64,000 nt of DNA from Bradyrhizobium sp. 138 (GCF_023074075.1 NZ_JADPKT010000095.1:1-64000); one strand, 5' to 3'. Shown: positions 7,491-16,043, counted from the first letter of the stretch. Notes: a model not told the origin generated them from the sequence alone. A program made the numbers and translations.

Positions 7491-8825
7491 TCACTTCTCT
7501 CGGAATGCCCGCATCAGCTGGTCGTGCAGCGGCTTCATCAGATAGGACAGCATGGTGCGGTCGCCGGTCTGGACGAAGGCTTCCACGGGCATGCCGGGAA
7601 TCATCTTGACGTCGCCGAGGCGCGCGATCTCTTCGGCCGGCATCGAGACGCGGATGGTGTAATAGCTCTGGCCGGTGCGCTGGTCGGTGGTGACGTCGGG
7701 CGAGACGCGGCTGACGAGGCCGTTGAGCTCGGGCGTGGTGCGCTGGTTGAAGGCGGAGAGGCGCAGCAGCGTCTTCTGGCCGATCTGGAGCTTGTCGATG
7801 TCGACCGGATTGACCTTGGCCTCGACCTGGAGATCGTCGGCCTGCGGCACGATCAGCATCAGCGCATCACCGGCGGTGACGACGCCGCCGACGGTGTGCA
7901 CCGTCGACTGCAGCACCATGCCGTCCTGCGGCGCGCGGATGTCGATGCGGCGCAGCTGATCTTCGGCGGCGACCTTGCGCTCGATCAACTCGCCGATCTT
8001 GTCGTTGGTCTCGCGCAGATCCTTGGAGACCTCGCTCACCACGTCCTTGTCGACCTGGATGATCTGCAGCTCGGTCTCGGTGATCTTGCCCTTGGCCTGG
8101 GCGCGGGAGGCGATGTACTGCGCGCGCTCGCCGTTGAGGCGTGCCGAGTCGCGTTCGAGCTGGGTCAGGCGCGAGATCTGCACCAGACGCTTGTCGTAGA
8201 GCTCCCGCACGCCGGTGAGCTCGTTCTGCACCAGCGCGATCTCCTGATCCTTCGCCTTCTCCTGGGCGCTGAGGCCGGAGATTTCCTCGTTGAGCTGCGT
8301 GATGCGCTCGCGAAGCTGAGCCTTCTGTCCGGTGCGGCCGTTGACGCGGACGTCGAACAGCTTGGTCTCGGCGGAGAGCAGCAGCTTGACGTCAGGATCG
8401 ATGGCGCGATCGAGCAGGGCTTGCGGGAATTCGATTCTATCGACACCGCGCTGCTCGGCCTGCAAACGCGCCGCGCGCGCCTGCGCGGCGTCGAGATTCT
8501 TGGTGACGATGGCAAGGTTCGCCTTGGTGACGGTGTCGTCGAGACGCACCACGATGTCGCCGGCCTTGACCAGGTCGCCGTCGCGGGCGCGCAGCTCGCC
8601 GACCACGCCGCCGGTCGGATGCTGCACCTTCTTGACGTTGGATTCGACCACGATCTGCCCCGGCGCGATCAGCGCGCCCGAGATCAGCACGGTCGACGCC
8701 CAGCCGCCGAGGCCGACGACCAGGACCAGCACGATCACGAGGCCCAGGATCAGGTGAAACTTGATGGACTCGCGCACGGTCTTCTTCGCGGCAGGCTTCG
8801 GGCCGCCGATGGCCAACGTGCTCAT
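7491..8825 (-). CDS. HlyD/PrtE-type periplasmic adaptor of a type I secretion system
   Basis: A 444-residue membrane-fusion protein that would bridge the inner-membrane ABC exporter to an outer-membrane TolC-type channel. One transmembrane helix lies at about residues 24-50. It is followed by a lipoyl-like half-motif (G-G-V-V-G-E-L..D-G-D-L-V-K-A-G-D), a long coiled-coil region (about 90-280), the second lipoyl half and a beta-barrel domain. The HlyD C-terminal signature region (M-I-P-G-M-P-V-E-A-F-V) is present. It is encoded directly downstream of the ABC exporter. The ATG at 8825 is the last of three tandem ATGAG starts. No outer-membrane factor gene lies nearby, so a shared TolC from elsewhere must be used. 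Confidence 0.92.
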   Translation of the reverse strand: MSTLAIGGPKPAAKKTVRESIKFHLILGLVIVLVLVVGLGGWASTVLISGALIAPGQIVVESNVKKVQHPTGGVVGELRARDGDLVKAGDIVVRLDDTVTKANLAIVTKNLDAAQARAARLQAEQRGVDRIEFPQALLDRAIDPDVKLLLSAETKLFDVRVNGRTGQKAQLRERITQLNEEISGLSAQEKAKDQEIALVQNELTGVRELYDKRLVQISRLTQLERDSARLNGERAQYIASRAQAKGKITETELQIIQVDKDVVSEVSKDLRETNDKIGELIERKVAAEDQLRRIDIRAPQDGMVLQSTVHTVGGVVTAGDALMLIVPQADDLQVEAKVNPVDIDKLQIGQKTLLRLSAFNQRTTPELNGLVSRVSPDVTTDQRTGQSYYTIRVSMPAEEIARLGDVKMIPGMPVEAFVQTGDRTMLSYLMKPLHDQLMRAFREK

Positions 8826-8853
8826 GGCTTTGTACTCATGACTTTGTACTCAT
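8823..8853 (-). promoter_or_regulatory. Tandem 14-base start region with chained ATGA overlaps
   Basis: Between the exporter and adaptor genes the 14-base unit ATGAGTACAAAGYC occurs twice and is followed by the real start ATGAGCACG. The exporter stop TGA overlaps the first ATG (8853). That ATG opens a five-codon reading frame whose TGA overlaps the second ATG (8839). The second opens another five-codon frame whose TGA overlaps the third ATG (8825), the adaptor start. This arrangement would allow step-wise translational reinitiation from exporter to adaptor. Confidence 0.75.
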
Positions 8854-10598
8854 GGCTTGGCCACTCCGCCTTCGCTGACGATCTTGATCGGCGCCGGCGG
8901 GGTCACGCGCGGCTGCAGCACCTGGGCGAGCACCTGCTCCTTCGGGCCGAACGCCTGCATGCGGCCGTCGCGCAGCACCAGCACCTGGTCGACCGCCTCG
9001 ACGCCGATCGGGCGGTGCGCCACCACGACGACGATGGCGCCGCGCTCGCGCGCGGCACGGACGGCGCGGGTCAGCGCCTCATCGCCTTCGGTGTCGAGAT
9101 TGGAGTTGGGCTCGTCGAGCACGATCAGGAACGGGTTGCCATAGAGCGCACGCGCCAGCGCCACGCGCTGCGCCTGGCCTGCCGAGAGCGCAGTGCCCAG
9201 CTCGCCGACTTGCGTGTTGTAGCCCTCGCGCATCTTGATGATCATCTCGTGCACGCCGGCTTCTTTCGCCGCCGCGATGATGCCGTCGGAAGTCGCCTCG
9301 GGGTCGAACCGGCTGATGTTCTGGGCGATGGTGCCGCCGAACAATTCGACGTCCTGCGGCAGATAGCCGATGTGGCGGCCGAGCATGTCACTTGACCATT
9401 GATCGAGCGCCGCACCGTCGAGCCGTACCTTGCCGCGCACCGGCTGCCAGACCCCGACCAGCGCGCGGATCAGCGAGGACTTGCCGGAGCCGCTCGGGCC
9501 GATCACGCCGAGGCCGTTGCCCGCGGCGAGCGTGAAGGTGATGTCCTGCACGATGAGGCGCTGGTCGCCGGGCGGCACCATGGCGACGCCTTCGACCGAG
9601 AGCCGGCTGGTGGGTGCCTGCAACTGGGTCGGCATCGCCTGCGCCGGCATCTGCTCCAACAGGCGGGTGAGACGATGCCAGCTCTGGCGTGCGGCGACGA
9701 AGGATTTCCAGTGCGCAATGGCGAGATCGACGGGAGCCAGCGCGCGGGCGGAGAGGATCGAACCGGCGATGATGATACCGGCGGTCGCCTCCTGGTGGAT
9801 GACGAGATAGGCGCCGACCGCGAGCACGGCCGATTGCAGCATCATGCGCAGCACCTTTGCGACCGCGCCGAGACCGCCGGCAACGTCGCTCGCGCGCTGA
9901 TTGCCGGCGAGATATTTTTCGTTGGCTTCGCTCCAGCGCGCGTTCATCCGGCCGGCCATGCCCATCGACACCATGACTTCGGCGTTGCGGCGGCTGGACT
10001 GAGCGAGATCGTTGCGCTGGGCGGCAAGGCCCATCGCCTCGCGCGCCGGCTGGCGCGACATGAACTCGGTGACCAGTGTCAGGCCGACCAGGATGATGGC
10101 GCCGATCAGCGCGGTGACGCCGATCATGACGTGGAAGGCGAAGCAGATGGCGAGATAGAGCGGCAGCCAGGGCAGATCGAAGAACGCGCTCGGGCCCATA
10201 CCGCCGAGGAAGGAGCGGACATTGTCGAGATCGCGCAGCGGCTGGAGGCCTTCGTTGCGGCTGCCGACCAGGAGCGGCAGGCGCACGATGGTGTCGAACA
10301 CGCGCTTGTTGAGGGCTTCATCCAGCGCGGTGCCGACCCGCCCCAGGATCCGATTGCGGATCATGTCGAGCACGCCCTGCGCCATGTAGAGGAAGCTGGC
10401 GAGGATGATGAGGCCGACCAGGGTCGGAATGCTGCGGCTCGGCAGCACCCGGTCGTAGACCTCCAGCATGAAGATCGACCCGGTCAGATAGAGCAGGTTG
10501 ATCATGCAGCTCATCAAGCCGACGCCGATGAACGCCGTGCGACAAGCGCGCAAGGCGTCACCGAGCTCTGAACGGCGGACGCCAGGGATGGCTGCCAT
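8850..10598 (-). CDS. Type I secretion system permease/ATPase (PrtD-type)
   Basis: A 582-residue half-size ABC exporter that would power secretion of a C-terminal-signal protein straight to the outside. The N-terminal half is the membrane domain, with helices in the first 320 residues. The C-terminal half is the ATPase, with Walker A GPSGSGKSS (about 366-374), a signature LSAGQ (about 469-473, with Ala in place of the usual Gly) and Walker B LIVLDEP (about 490-496). It lacks the N-terminal C39 or C39-like domain found in HlyB and LapB, so it belongs to the PrtD/AprD group, which usually exports proteases, lipases and RTX-like proteins. It is first in a two-gene operon with the HlyD adaptor. 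A small hairpin (10633-10654) lies in its leader. Confidence 0.93.
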   Translation of the reverse strand: MAAIPGVRRSELGDALRACRTAFIGVGLMSCMINLLYLTGSIFMLEVYDRVLPSRSIPTLVGLIILASFLYMAQGVLDMIRNRILGRVGTALDEALNKRVFDTIVRLPLLVGSRNEGLQPLRDLDNVRSFLGGMGPSAFFDLPWLPLYLAICFAFHVMIGVTALIGAIILVGLTLVTEFMSRQPAREAMGLAAQRNDLAQSSRRNAEVMVSMGMAGRMNARWSEANEKYLAGNQRASDVAGGLGAVAKVLRMMLQSAVLAVGAYLVIHQEATAGIIIAGSILSARALAPVDLAIAHWKSFVAARQSWHRLTRLLEQMPAQAMPTQLQAPTSRLSVEGVAMVPPGDQRLIVQDITFTLAAGNGLGVIGPSGSGKSSLIRALVGVWQPVRGKVRLDGAALDQWSSDMLGRHIGYLPQDVELFGGTIAQNISRFDPEATSDGIIAAAKEAGVHEMIIKMREGYNTQVGELGTALSAGQAQRVALARALYGNPFLIVLDEPNSNLDTEGDEALTRAVRAARERGAIVVVVAHRPIGVEAVDQVLVLRDGRMQAFGPKEQVLAQVLQPRVTPPAPIKIVSEGGVAKP

Positions 10599-10632
10599 CA
10601 GTCTGATCTCTTTCCGGTGAGAGGCAAAGCCC

Positions 10633-10654
10633 CTGATTTCAAAGGCGAAATCAG
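10633..10654 (-). promoter_or_regulatory. Hairpin in the leader of the type I secretion operon
   Basis: A perfect 8-bp inverted repeat CTGATTTC/GAAATCAG with a six-base loop lies 35 bases upstream of the exporter ATG. It could be an operator or an mRNA leader hairpin; function unknown. Apart from this I see no gene in 10599-10852. Confidence 0.4.
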
Positions 10655-10852
10655 AGGTACTTGACCCGGATTAACATCGCGTTTTCCCCCCGTCCAACGC
10701 GGTCGACCTAATCCAGGCCTCCATGAGCCACATCTACCCGTGATGGCTTCGCGCGCAAGTCCGGAATTTCACAGGCTTGCGGCTTTTTCTTGCAGGCTTT
10801 CAGGCGCTTCCCGGAAAAGCGAGAGCCCGAAAGTTCCGTTCCGCCGAGGCGG

Positions 10853-11122
10853 CTAGAACCGGCCGCCGCCACGCACCAGCCGCACCACCAGCAGCAGGAT
10901 GACCGCACCGATGGCGGAATAGACGATCTCCGATACCAGGCCGGTGCCGAGGCGAATGCCGAGCTTCGGAAACAGGAAGCTCGCCACCAGCGCGCCGGCG
11001 ATGCCGACCACAATGTCGCCGATGATGCCGAACCCGGTCCCGCGCACGACCTTGCCGGCGAGCCAGCCGGCCACCAGGCCGACGAACAGGATGACAAGCA
11101 GACCTTCGTTGGAAATGTACAT
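10853..11122 (-). CDS. GlsB/YeaQ/YmgE-family stress-associated membrane protein
   Basis: An 89-residue, three-helix membrane protein of the transglycosylase-associated (YeaQ/YmgE/GlsB) family. Glycine-rich helices are visible at residues 6-24, 30-49 and 62-82, with the typical A-G-W-L-A-G-K-V-V-R-G-T-G-F-G junction between the first two. Members are often induced by envelope, acid or osmotic stress; biochemical function is unknown. A good Shine-Dalgarno (AGAGGGA, spacing 7) supports the ATG at 11122. It appears to be monocistronic. Confidence 0.88.
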   Translation of the reverse strand: MYISNEGLLVILFVGLVAGWLAGKVVRGTGFGIIGDIVVGIAGALVASFLFPKLGIRLGTGLVSEIVYSAIGAVILLLVVRLVRGGGRF

Positions 11123-11427
11123 AAGTCAGTCCCTCTTCGTGAACCGGGTCATGGAACGGGAACCGGGATGAATGGGGTCTGAATGCTGGGTGGATGAAAA
11201 ACTCGAAAACAACCCCATGCACAGTAGAAGCGGGCCCTGCGGTCGGCGGGGAGGGGCAGGGAGAGGGGTACCACACGGGGACTCTTTCCGTGCTCCGCTC
11301 GCCTCCGAGTACGAACACCTTTTCCTGGGCCACCCCTCTCCCCCGCCCACCATGTCCCCGGTCTGAACAACCGCAAGGGGGAGGGAGCGCAGTTGTGCGC
11401 TGGGATGCACTTCAGCTGGACAACGAA
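11123..11427. repeat. 305-base gap holding a GGGAGGGG-type intergenic repeat
   Basis: This gap lies upstream of the GlsB-like gene (minus strand) and downstream of the peptide-transporter operon. No convincing gene was found. About 11235-11385 is made of purine/pyrimidine-biased inverted arms (GGGGAGGGGCAGGGAGAGG near 11258 and CACCCCTCTCCCCCGCCC near 11332). It resembles the shorter repeats found inside the peptide-transporter operon. The promoter of the GlsB-like gene must be in the first 100 bases. Confidence 0.5.
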
Positions 11428-12399
11428 TTACGTCGCCACCTGCACCGCGAGCACACATCGCGCCGCCCGCCCCGGGCCGACCTCCACATTGGCAGGCAAT
11501 TGCTCCAGGCAACGCGGCTGGGCCGCCGAACAGCGGGGAGCGAAGGAGCAGTTGTGGGGCTTTTCGGCCAGCGACGGCGGCGTGCCGGGGATGGTTTCGA
11601 GGCGCTGCCCGCGCTTGGCGCCGTGGATGGTCGCGGCAAGCAGGCCCTTGGCATAGGGGTGCACCGGGCTGCGGACGATGTCGCGAAGCGTGCCCTGCTC
11701 CACGATCTGGCCGGCATACATCACCGCGACGCGGTCGCAGATCTCGATGGCGACGCCGATGTCGTGGGTGACGAAGATGACGGACATGCCGAACTCGCGC
11801 TGCAGCTCGCGCAGCAGCAAGAGGATCTGGATCTGCACGGTGGCATCGAGCGCCGTGGTCGGCTCGTCCGCCAGCAGGATTTTTGGCCGGCAGGCCAGTG
11901 CCAGCGCGATCATCGCGCGCTGGCGCATGCCGCCGGACATTTCGTGCGGATAGGCATCCAAGCGGCGCTTGGCGGAGGGAATGCGCACGACCTCGAGCAT
12001 TTCCAGTGCGCGCGCCCTGCCCTCCGCATAAGATTTGCCTTCGTGACGCACCACGCTTTCGGCGATCTGCGCGCCGATGGTGTAGACCGGATCGAGCGCG
12101 AGCGCCGGTTCCTGGAAGATCATCGAGACGGTCTGGCCGCGGAACGACGACAGCTCCTCGTCGTTCATGGCGAGCACGTCGCGGCCCATGACGTTGACCT
12201 TGCCCGAAATCTGCGTGCGCTTCTTCGGCAATAGCCGCATCAACGCGCGCAGCGTCACGCTCTTGCCCGAGCCGGACTCGCCGAGCAGACCCAGCACCTC
12301 GCTATTCCCGAGCGAGAGGCTGAGATCGTTCACGGCATAGACCGTGCGCTCGCCGGTGAAGCGGATGTTGAGGCCTGAAATCTCGACGAGGTTGGTCAT
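11428..12399 (-). CDS. Peptide/nickel-type ABC transporter ATPase (OppD/DppD-like)
   Basis: A 323-residue cytoplasmic ATPase that energises import through the DppB/DppC-like permeases encoded upstream. Walker A is GESGSGKS (40-47), the signature is MSGGMRQR (about 154-161) and Walker B is L-L-A-D-E-P-T-T-A-L-D. The C-terminal oligopeptide-transporter extension is present (HPYAKGLLAA, then a cysteine-containing tail S-F-A-P-R-C). It overlaps the upstream amidase gene by four bases (ATGA), so the two are translationally coupled. It is the last gene of the seven-gene operon, which is unusual because OppD normally directly precedes OppF. Confidence 0.92.
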   Translation of the reverse strand: MTNLVEISGLNIRFTGERTVYAVNDLSLSLGNSEVLGLLGESGSGKSVTLRALMRLLPKKRTQISGKVNVMGRDVLAMNDEELSSFRGQTVSMIFQEPALALDPVYTIGAQIAESVVRHEGKSYAEGRARALEMLEVVRIPSAKRRLDAYPHEMSGGMRQRAMIALALACRPKILLADEPTTALDATVQIQILLLLRELQREFGMSVIFVTHDIGVAIEICDRVAVMYAGQIVEQGTLRDIVRSPVHPYAKGLLAATIHGAKRGQRLETIPGTPPSLAEKPHNCSFAPRCSAAQPRCLEQLPANVEVGPGRAARCVLAVQVAT

Positions 12400-13811
12400 G
12401 ACGGCAATTTCGGCAATCGTTCGTGGTAGTCGGTGACGCGCTGGAAGGCGGCGCCGATGGTGAGCAGGGTTGCTTCATCGAAGGAGCGGCCGATCAGCTG
12501 CATGCCCACGGGCAGGCCGGTTTTGGTGAAGCCCGAGGGAATGGTCAGCGACGGCAGGCCCAAAAAGTTCACCGGGCGGGTGAACAGCGTCAGCCGCTGC
12601 AGCAGGGTCGGCGCGTTCGGTCCGCCGCCGACATCGCTCTCCTCGATCGACGGCGCTGGCACTGGGGATGCCGGTGCGATCACCGCGTCGACGCCCGCAG
12701 TCGCCGCATTGTGCGCGGCAAGCGCCGGCCCACGCCAGCGCATCGCCTCGAGATAAGTGATGGCGGGAACGGCCAGGCCGTTCTGGAGGCGCATCAATGT
12801 CTGCGCGCCGTAATCCTGCGAACGCTCGATCAGCCAGCGCTTGTGGAAGGCGGCGGCCTCCGCGGCCAGCACGAGCTGGCTCGCCGCCTGCAATTGCCGC
12901 TGGTCCGGCAGCTCAACCTTGACGATGTCGGCGCCCTCGCGCTTGAGCACCGCAATGGTCTCGTCGAGCACGCGCGCGACCTCGCTGTCGAGATCGTCGA
13001 CATAGTAGGTCGCGGGCACGCCGATCTTGAGGCCGTTCAGGGATCCTTTGGTCGCGGCGACATAGTCCGAGAGAGCTTCGTGGCTCGCGGTCGGATCCTC
13101 CGGATCCGGGCCGGCCGTCAACGCCAGCAGCAGCGCGCAATCCTCCGCGGTGCGGGCGAGCGGGCCGACCGTGTCGAGCGATTGCGACAGCGGCATGGCG
13201 CCGGCGCGGCTCACGCGGCTCCAGGTGGTCTTGAGCCCCGTGACACCACAGAAATGCGAGGGCATGCGGATCGAGCCGCCGGTGTCGGAGCCGAGCGCAG
13301 CATAGGTCAGGCGCGCGGCGACCGCCGAGCCGGAGCCCGAGGACGAGCCGCCGGTGATGTGCGCCACGTTCCAGGGATTGCGCACCGGACCATAATGGCT
13401 GTTATGCCCGGTTGCACCATAGGCGAACTCGGCGAGATGCAGCGTGCCGAGGCGGACCTGGCCGGCGTCCTTCAACCGTTGCAAGGCGGTGGACGTCGTG
13501 GTCGCGACAAAATCGCGGCGGATCAGCGAGCCGCAGGTCGCGACGTGGCCCGCGTCGTAATACATGTCCTTGTGTGCGAGCGGCACGCCGTGCAAGGGAC
13601 CGCGGACATTGCCCTTGGCGAGCTCGGCGTCGGCGGCTTCGGCCGCCTTCAACGCGGATTCGGATTCGACCGACATGAAGGCGTTGAGATGCGGCTGCCA
13701 CTGCGCGATGCGCTGCAGCAGCGCGCGCGTCACCTCATGCGAGGACACCTGCTTCATCGCGATCGCGCGCGCGACCTCGGTGAGCGTCATCAAGGCAGGC
13801 TCGGTGGTCAT
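12396..13811 (-). CDS. Amidase-signature family hydrolase
   Basis: A 471-residue amidase that hydrolyses a C-N amide bond in an unknown small molecule. The full catalytic set is visible: Lys81 in AHKD, the cis-Ser in GGSSSGS (154-160) and the nucleophile Ser180 in DTGGS. The length and motifs fit GatA/AtzE-like amidases. It is embedded in a peptide-type ABC operon. ATGA overlaps couple it to a small AtzG/GatC-like gene upstream and to the OppD-like ATPase gene downstream. I infer that the amidase acts on the compound imported by this transporter. It lacks the glutaminase context of true GatCAB, so a role in tRNA amidation is unlikely. Confidence 0.9.
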   Translation of the reverse strand: MTTEPALMTLTEVARAIAMKQVSSHEVTRALLQRIAQWQPHLNAFMSVESESALKAAEAADAELAKGNVRGPLHGVPLAHKDMYYDAGHVATCGSLIRRDFVATTTSTALQRLKDAGQVRLGTLHLAEFAYGATGHNSHYGPVRNPWNVAHITGGSSSGSGSAVAARLTYAALGSDTGGSIRMPSHFCGVTGLKTTWSRVSRAGAMPLSQSLDTVGPLARTAEDCALLLALTAGPDPEDPTASHEALSDYVAATKGSLNGLKIGVPATYYVDDLDSEVARVLDETIAVLKREGADIVKVELPDQRQLQAASQLVLAAEAAAFHKRWLIERSQDYGAQTLMRLQNGLAVPAITYLEAMRWRGPALAAHNAATAGVDAVIAPASPVPAPSIEESDVGGGPNAPTLLQRLTLFTRPVNFLGLPSLTIPSGFTKTGLPVGMQLIGRSFDEATLLTIGAAFQRVTDYHERLPKLPS

Positions 13812-14005
13812 TTCGACACCTTCTGCGTCTGCGCGATCGGATAGTGCGCGGGCTCGAGGTCGAACGGCAGCGTGCCGGCGATGGCGGCAAAGCCTTCGAA
13901 GGCTGGTCCGATGGCATTGGAGATGCGGGTTGCGATCTCGTCATCCACGGGGACGCCGGCGATTTGCGCGATCGGCTTGATCTCTTTCGGTGTCGGTCTC
14001 GTCAT
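13808..14005 (-). CDS. Small AtzG/GatC-like (DUF4089-type) amidase partner
   Basis: A 65-residue protein with no signal peptide or membrane segment. Its pattern, I-A-G-V-P-V-D-D-E then R-I-S-N-A-I..F-E-G-F..L-P-F-D-L-E-P-A-H-Y, fits the small GatC-like proteins (AtzG, DUF4089) that stabilise AtzE-type amidases. The case rests on context as much as sequence: it overlaps the amidase start by four bases and the OppF-like stop by four bases. By analogy with AtzG-AtzE it would form a heterocomplex with the amidase. The family assignment is moderately supported; there is no experimental evidence here. Confidence 0.65.
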   Translation of the reverse strand: MTRPTPKEIKPIAQIAGVPVDDEIATRISNAIGPAFEGFAAIAGTLPFDLEPAHYPIAQTQKVSK

Positions 14006-15063
14006 GCGGTCTTCTCCCTGGGCGCGCGGCTATGGCCTGAACCCGGTATCGCCATGTAGCACGCGGCCTCGTGGCCCATTCTATCGAGCGCAGTGAGCTT
14101 TGGTGTCGCATTTGCGCAGAGCGGCTCCGCAAACGGGCAACGGGTGTGGAAGCGGCAGCCGGAGGGCGGATCGATCGGATTGGGCGGATCGCCCGTGATC
14201 GGCGGCGTCTCGGTGCGCCTGTCAGGGTCGGAGGACGGCATCGCAGCAAGCAGCGCGCGCGTGTAGGGATGCGCTGGGCTATCCCAGACCTGGTCGACCG
14301 GACCGAGCTCGACGACCTCGCCGAGATACATCACCAGCACGCGGTCCGAGATATAGCGGACGACGTTGAGGTCATGGCTGATGAACAGATAGGTCAGCCC
14401 GAACTCGCGCTTGAGATCGGCAAGCAGATTGAGCACCTGGGCCTCGACGGACTTGTCGAGCGCGGAGACCGCCTCGTCCAGGATCACCAGCCGCGGCGAC
14501 AGCGCCAGCGCGCGCGCGATGTTGACCCGCTGGCGCTGGCCGCCGGAGATCTCGTGCGGATAGCGGCTCGCGAAGTTTTCCGGGCGCAGGCCGACCTTGC
14601 CGAGCAGCTCGCGCGCCAGCGTGCGCGCCGCGCCGTCGGCCATGCCATGGACCTTGGGGCCGAAGGCGATCGATTCCTCGATCGTGAGGCGCGGATTGAG
14701 CGAGGCGTAGGAGTCCTGGAACACCATCTGCATGCCGCGGCGCAACTCGCGCAGCGATAGCGACTGTCCCACGGTCATGCCGTCATAGATGATGTCGCCG
14801 GTATCGCGCGGCATCAGATGCATCAGGAGGCGCGCCGTGGTCGACTTGCCGCAGCCGGATTCGCCGACGATTCCGACGGTCTCGCCCTTGGCAACAGTGA
14901 AGGAGACATTGTCGACGGCGCGCACGGTGCGCTTGGCGGCGAACAGCCCGCCGCGCACCGGGAAGTGTTTGGTCAGCCCATTGACCTGTAGCAGCGGCTG
15001 CGCGACGCCGCCGACATCCTCGACGGGCTCCAGCATTTCGACGGATGTGTTGCTCTCGCTCAT
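14002..15063 (-). CDS. Peptide/nickel-type ABC transporter ATPase (OppF/DppF-like)
   Basis: The second ATPase of the importer, 353 residues from the ATG at 15063. An in-frame GTG at 15069 is only two bases from the Shine-Dalgarno GAAGGA, whereas the ATG has a spacing of eight, so the ATG is preferred. Motifs are Walker A GESGCGKS, signature ISGGQRQRVNIARAL and Walker B V-I-L-D-E-A-V-S-A-L-D. The last is a slightly unusual form, with Ala in place of Pro after the catalytic Glu. The C-terminal oligopeptide extension has C-R-F-H-T-R-C-P. A 10-bp hairpin sits directly upstream of the ribosome-binding site. The stop overlaps the AtzG-like gene (ATGA). Confidence 0.92.
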   Translation of the reverse strand: MSESNTSVEMLEPVEDVGGVAQPLLQVNGLTKHFPVRGGLFAAKRTVRAVDNVSFTVAKGETVGIVGESGCGKSTTARLLMHLMPRDTGDIIYDGMTVGQSLSLRELRRGMQMVFQDSYASLNPRLTIEESIAFGPKVHGMADGAARTLARELLGKVGLRPENFASRYPHEISGGQRQRVNIARALALSPRLVILDEAVSALDKSVEAQVLNLLADLKREFGLTYLFISHDLNVVRYISDRVLVMYLGEVVELGPVDQVWDSPAHPYTRALLAAMPSSDPDRRTETPPITGDPPNPIDPPSGCRFHTRCPFAEPLCANATPKLTALDRMGHEAACYMAIPGSGHSRAPREKTA

Positions 15064-15076
15064 GGCCACCGTCCTT

Positions 15077-15099
15077 CACCTCTCCCTTCGGGAGAGGTG
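15077..15099. repeat. Intercistronic hairpin upstream of the OppF-like gene
   Basis: A perfect 10-bp stem (15077-15086 with 15090-15099) has a three-base loop. It ends exactly at the Shine-Dalgarno of the OppF-like gene. It matches the CTCTCCC/GGGAGAG core of the repeats between the other genes of this operon. It may be an mRNA-stabilising or processing element, or simply a shortened repeat. Confidence 0.7.
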
Positions 15100-15140
15100 T
15101 ACGGAGGACGCGGCGCTAGTTTGCATCTCCATCATCGTCG

Positions 15141-16043
15141 CTAATTCCTGATGTCCATGGCGCTGCGCAGGCCGTCCGAGAGGAGGTTGAAGCAGATCGA
15201 GACCGCGAAGATCATCGCGCCCGGAAGCGCGGCGACCCAGGGATTCACGTAGATCGCGGTCCGCAAGGTATTGAGCATCAACCCCCATTCCGGCTCCGGC
15301 GGCTTGGTGCCGAGGCCGAGGAAGGAGAGACCTGCGGCCAGGATCATCGAGACCGAAATGAGACTGGTGGCATAGACGAAGATCGACCCCAGCACATTCC
15401 CGAGGATATGCACGCGCATGATGGTGAAGGGCCCGGCGCCCGAGGCACGCGCGGCCTCGACAAAGTCCATGTTGCGCACGCCTGTGGTGACGCTCTCGGC
15501 GACGCGGGTGATCTGCGGCACGAACACGACCGTGAGCGATACGATCGAGTTGAGGATGCCGGCGCCAAGCGCGCCGGAAATCGCGATCGCCAGCAACACG
15601 GAGGGAAAGGCATAGAACACGTCGACCGTGCGCATGATCGCGGTGTTGAGCTTGCCGCCGACATAACCGGCAACGAGGCCGAGCGAGGTGCCGATGCAGA
15701 AGGCGAGGATCACGGGCAGGATGCCGATGACCAGCGACAGCCGTCCGCCATAGATCAGCCGCGCCAGCATGTCGCGGCCGAGTTCGTCGGTGCCGAGCGG
15801 ATAACCTGATGTGCCGATGTGGCGCAGGCGGCGGATCATCGAGCCCTTGTAGGGATCTTCCAGACCCAGCCATGGCGCGAGGATCGCAGAGAGGAAGATC
15901 AAAAGCAGCACCAGCGCGCAGGCCATGCTGACCTTGTCGCGCGTGATGCGGCGGCCGACGGTCGCCCAATAGCCGCGCGCCTTGGTCGCGGGCGCGGCCT
16001 GTAGCGTGGCATCGGCGGTGGCAGACAACGGAAGCTCGCTCAT
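15141..16043 (-). CDS. Peptide/nickel-type ABC permease (DppC/OppC-like)
   Basis: Inner-membrane permease subunit, about 300 residues. It shows an OppC-type N-terminal helix (C-A-L-V-L-L-L-I-F-L-S-A-I-L-A), then G-T-D-E-L-G-R-D and about five further helices. The EAA loop is present (V-E-A-A-R-A-S-G-A-G-P-F-T-I-M-R-V-H). The ATG at 16043 is preferred over the one at 16064 because GGGAG lies seven bases upstream of it. It is third in the operon, after the binding protein and DppB-like genes, separated from the latter by a palindromic repeat. Confidence 0.92.
   Translation of the reverse strand: MSELPLSATADATLQAAPATKARGYWATVGRRITRDKVSMACALVLLLIFLSAILAPWLGLEDPYKGSMIRRLRHIGTSGYPLGTDELGRDMLARLIYGGRLSLVIGILPVILAFCIGTSLGLVAGYVGGKLNTAIMRTVDVFYAFPSVLLAIAISGALGAGILNSIVSLTVVFVPQITRVAESVTTGVRNMDFVEAARASGAGPFTIMRVHILGNVLGSIFVYATSLISVSMILAAGLSFLGLGTKPPEPEWGLMLNTLRTAIYVNPWVAALPGAMIFAVSICFNLLSDGLRSAMDIRN

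Noticed and set aside
7473..9395. A 640-codon open frame on the plus strand opposite the HlyD and exporter genes
   Set aside because: It is the mirror of well-supported genes on the minus strand; its product is low-complexity Leu/Asp/His-rich with no recognisable domain.
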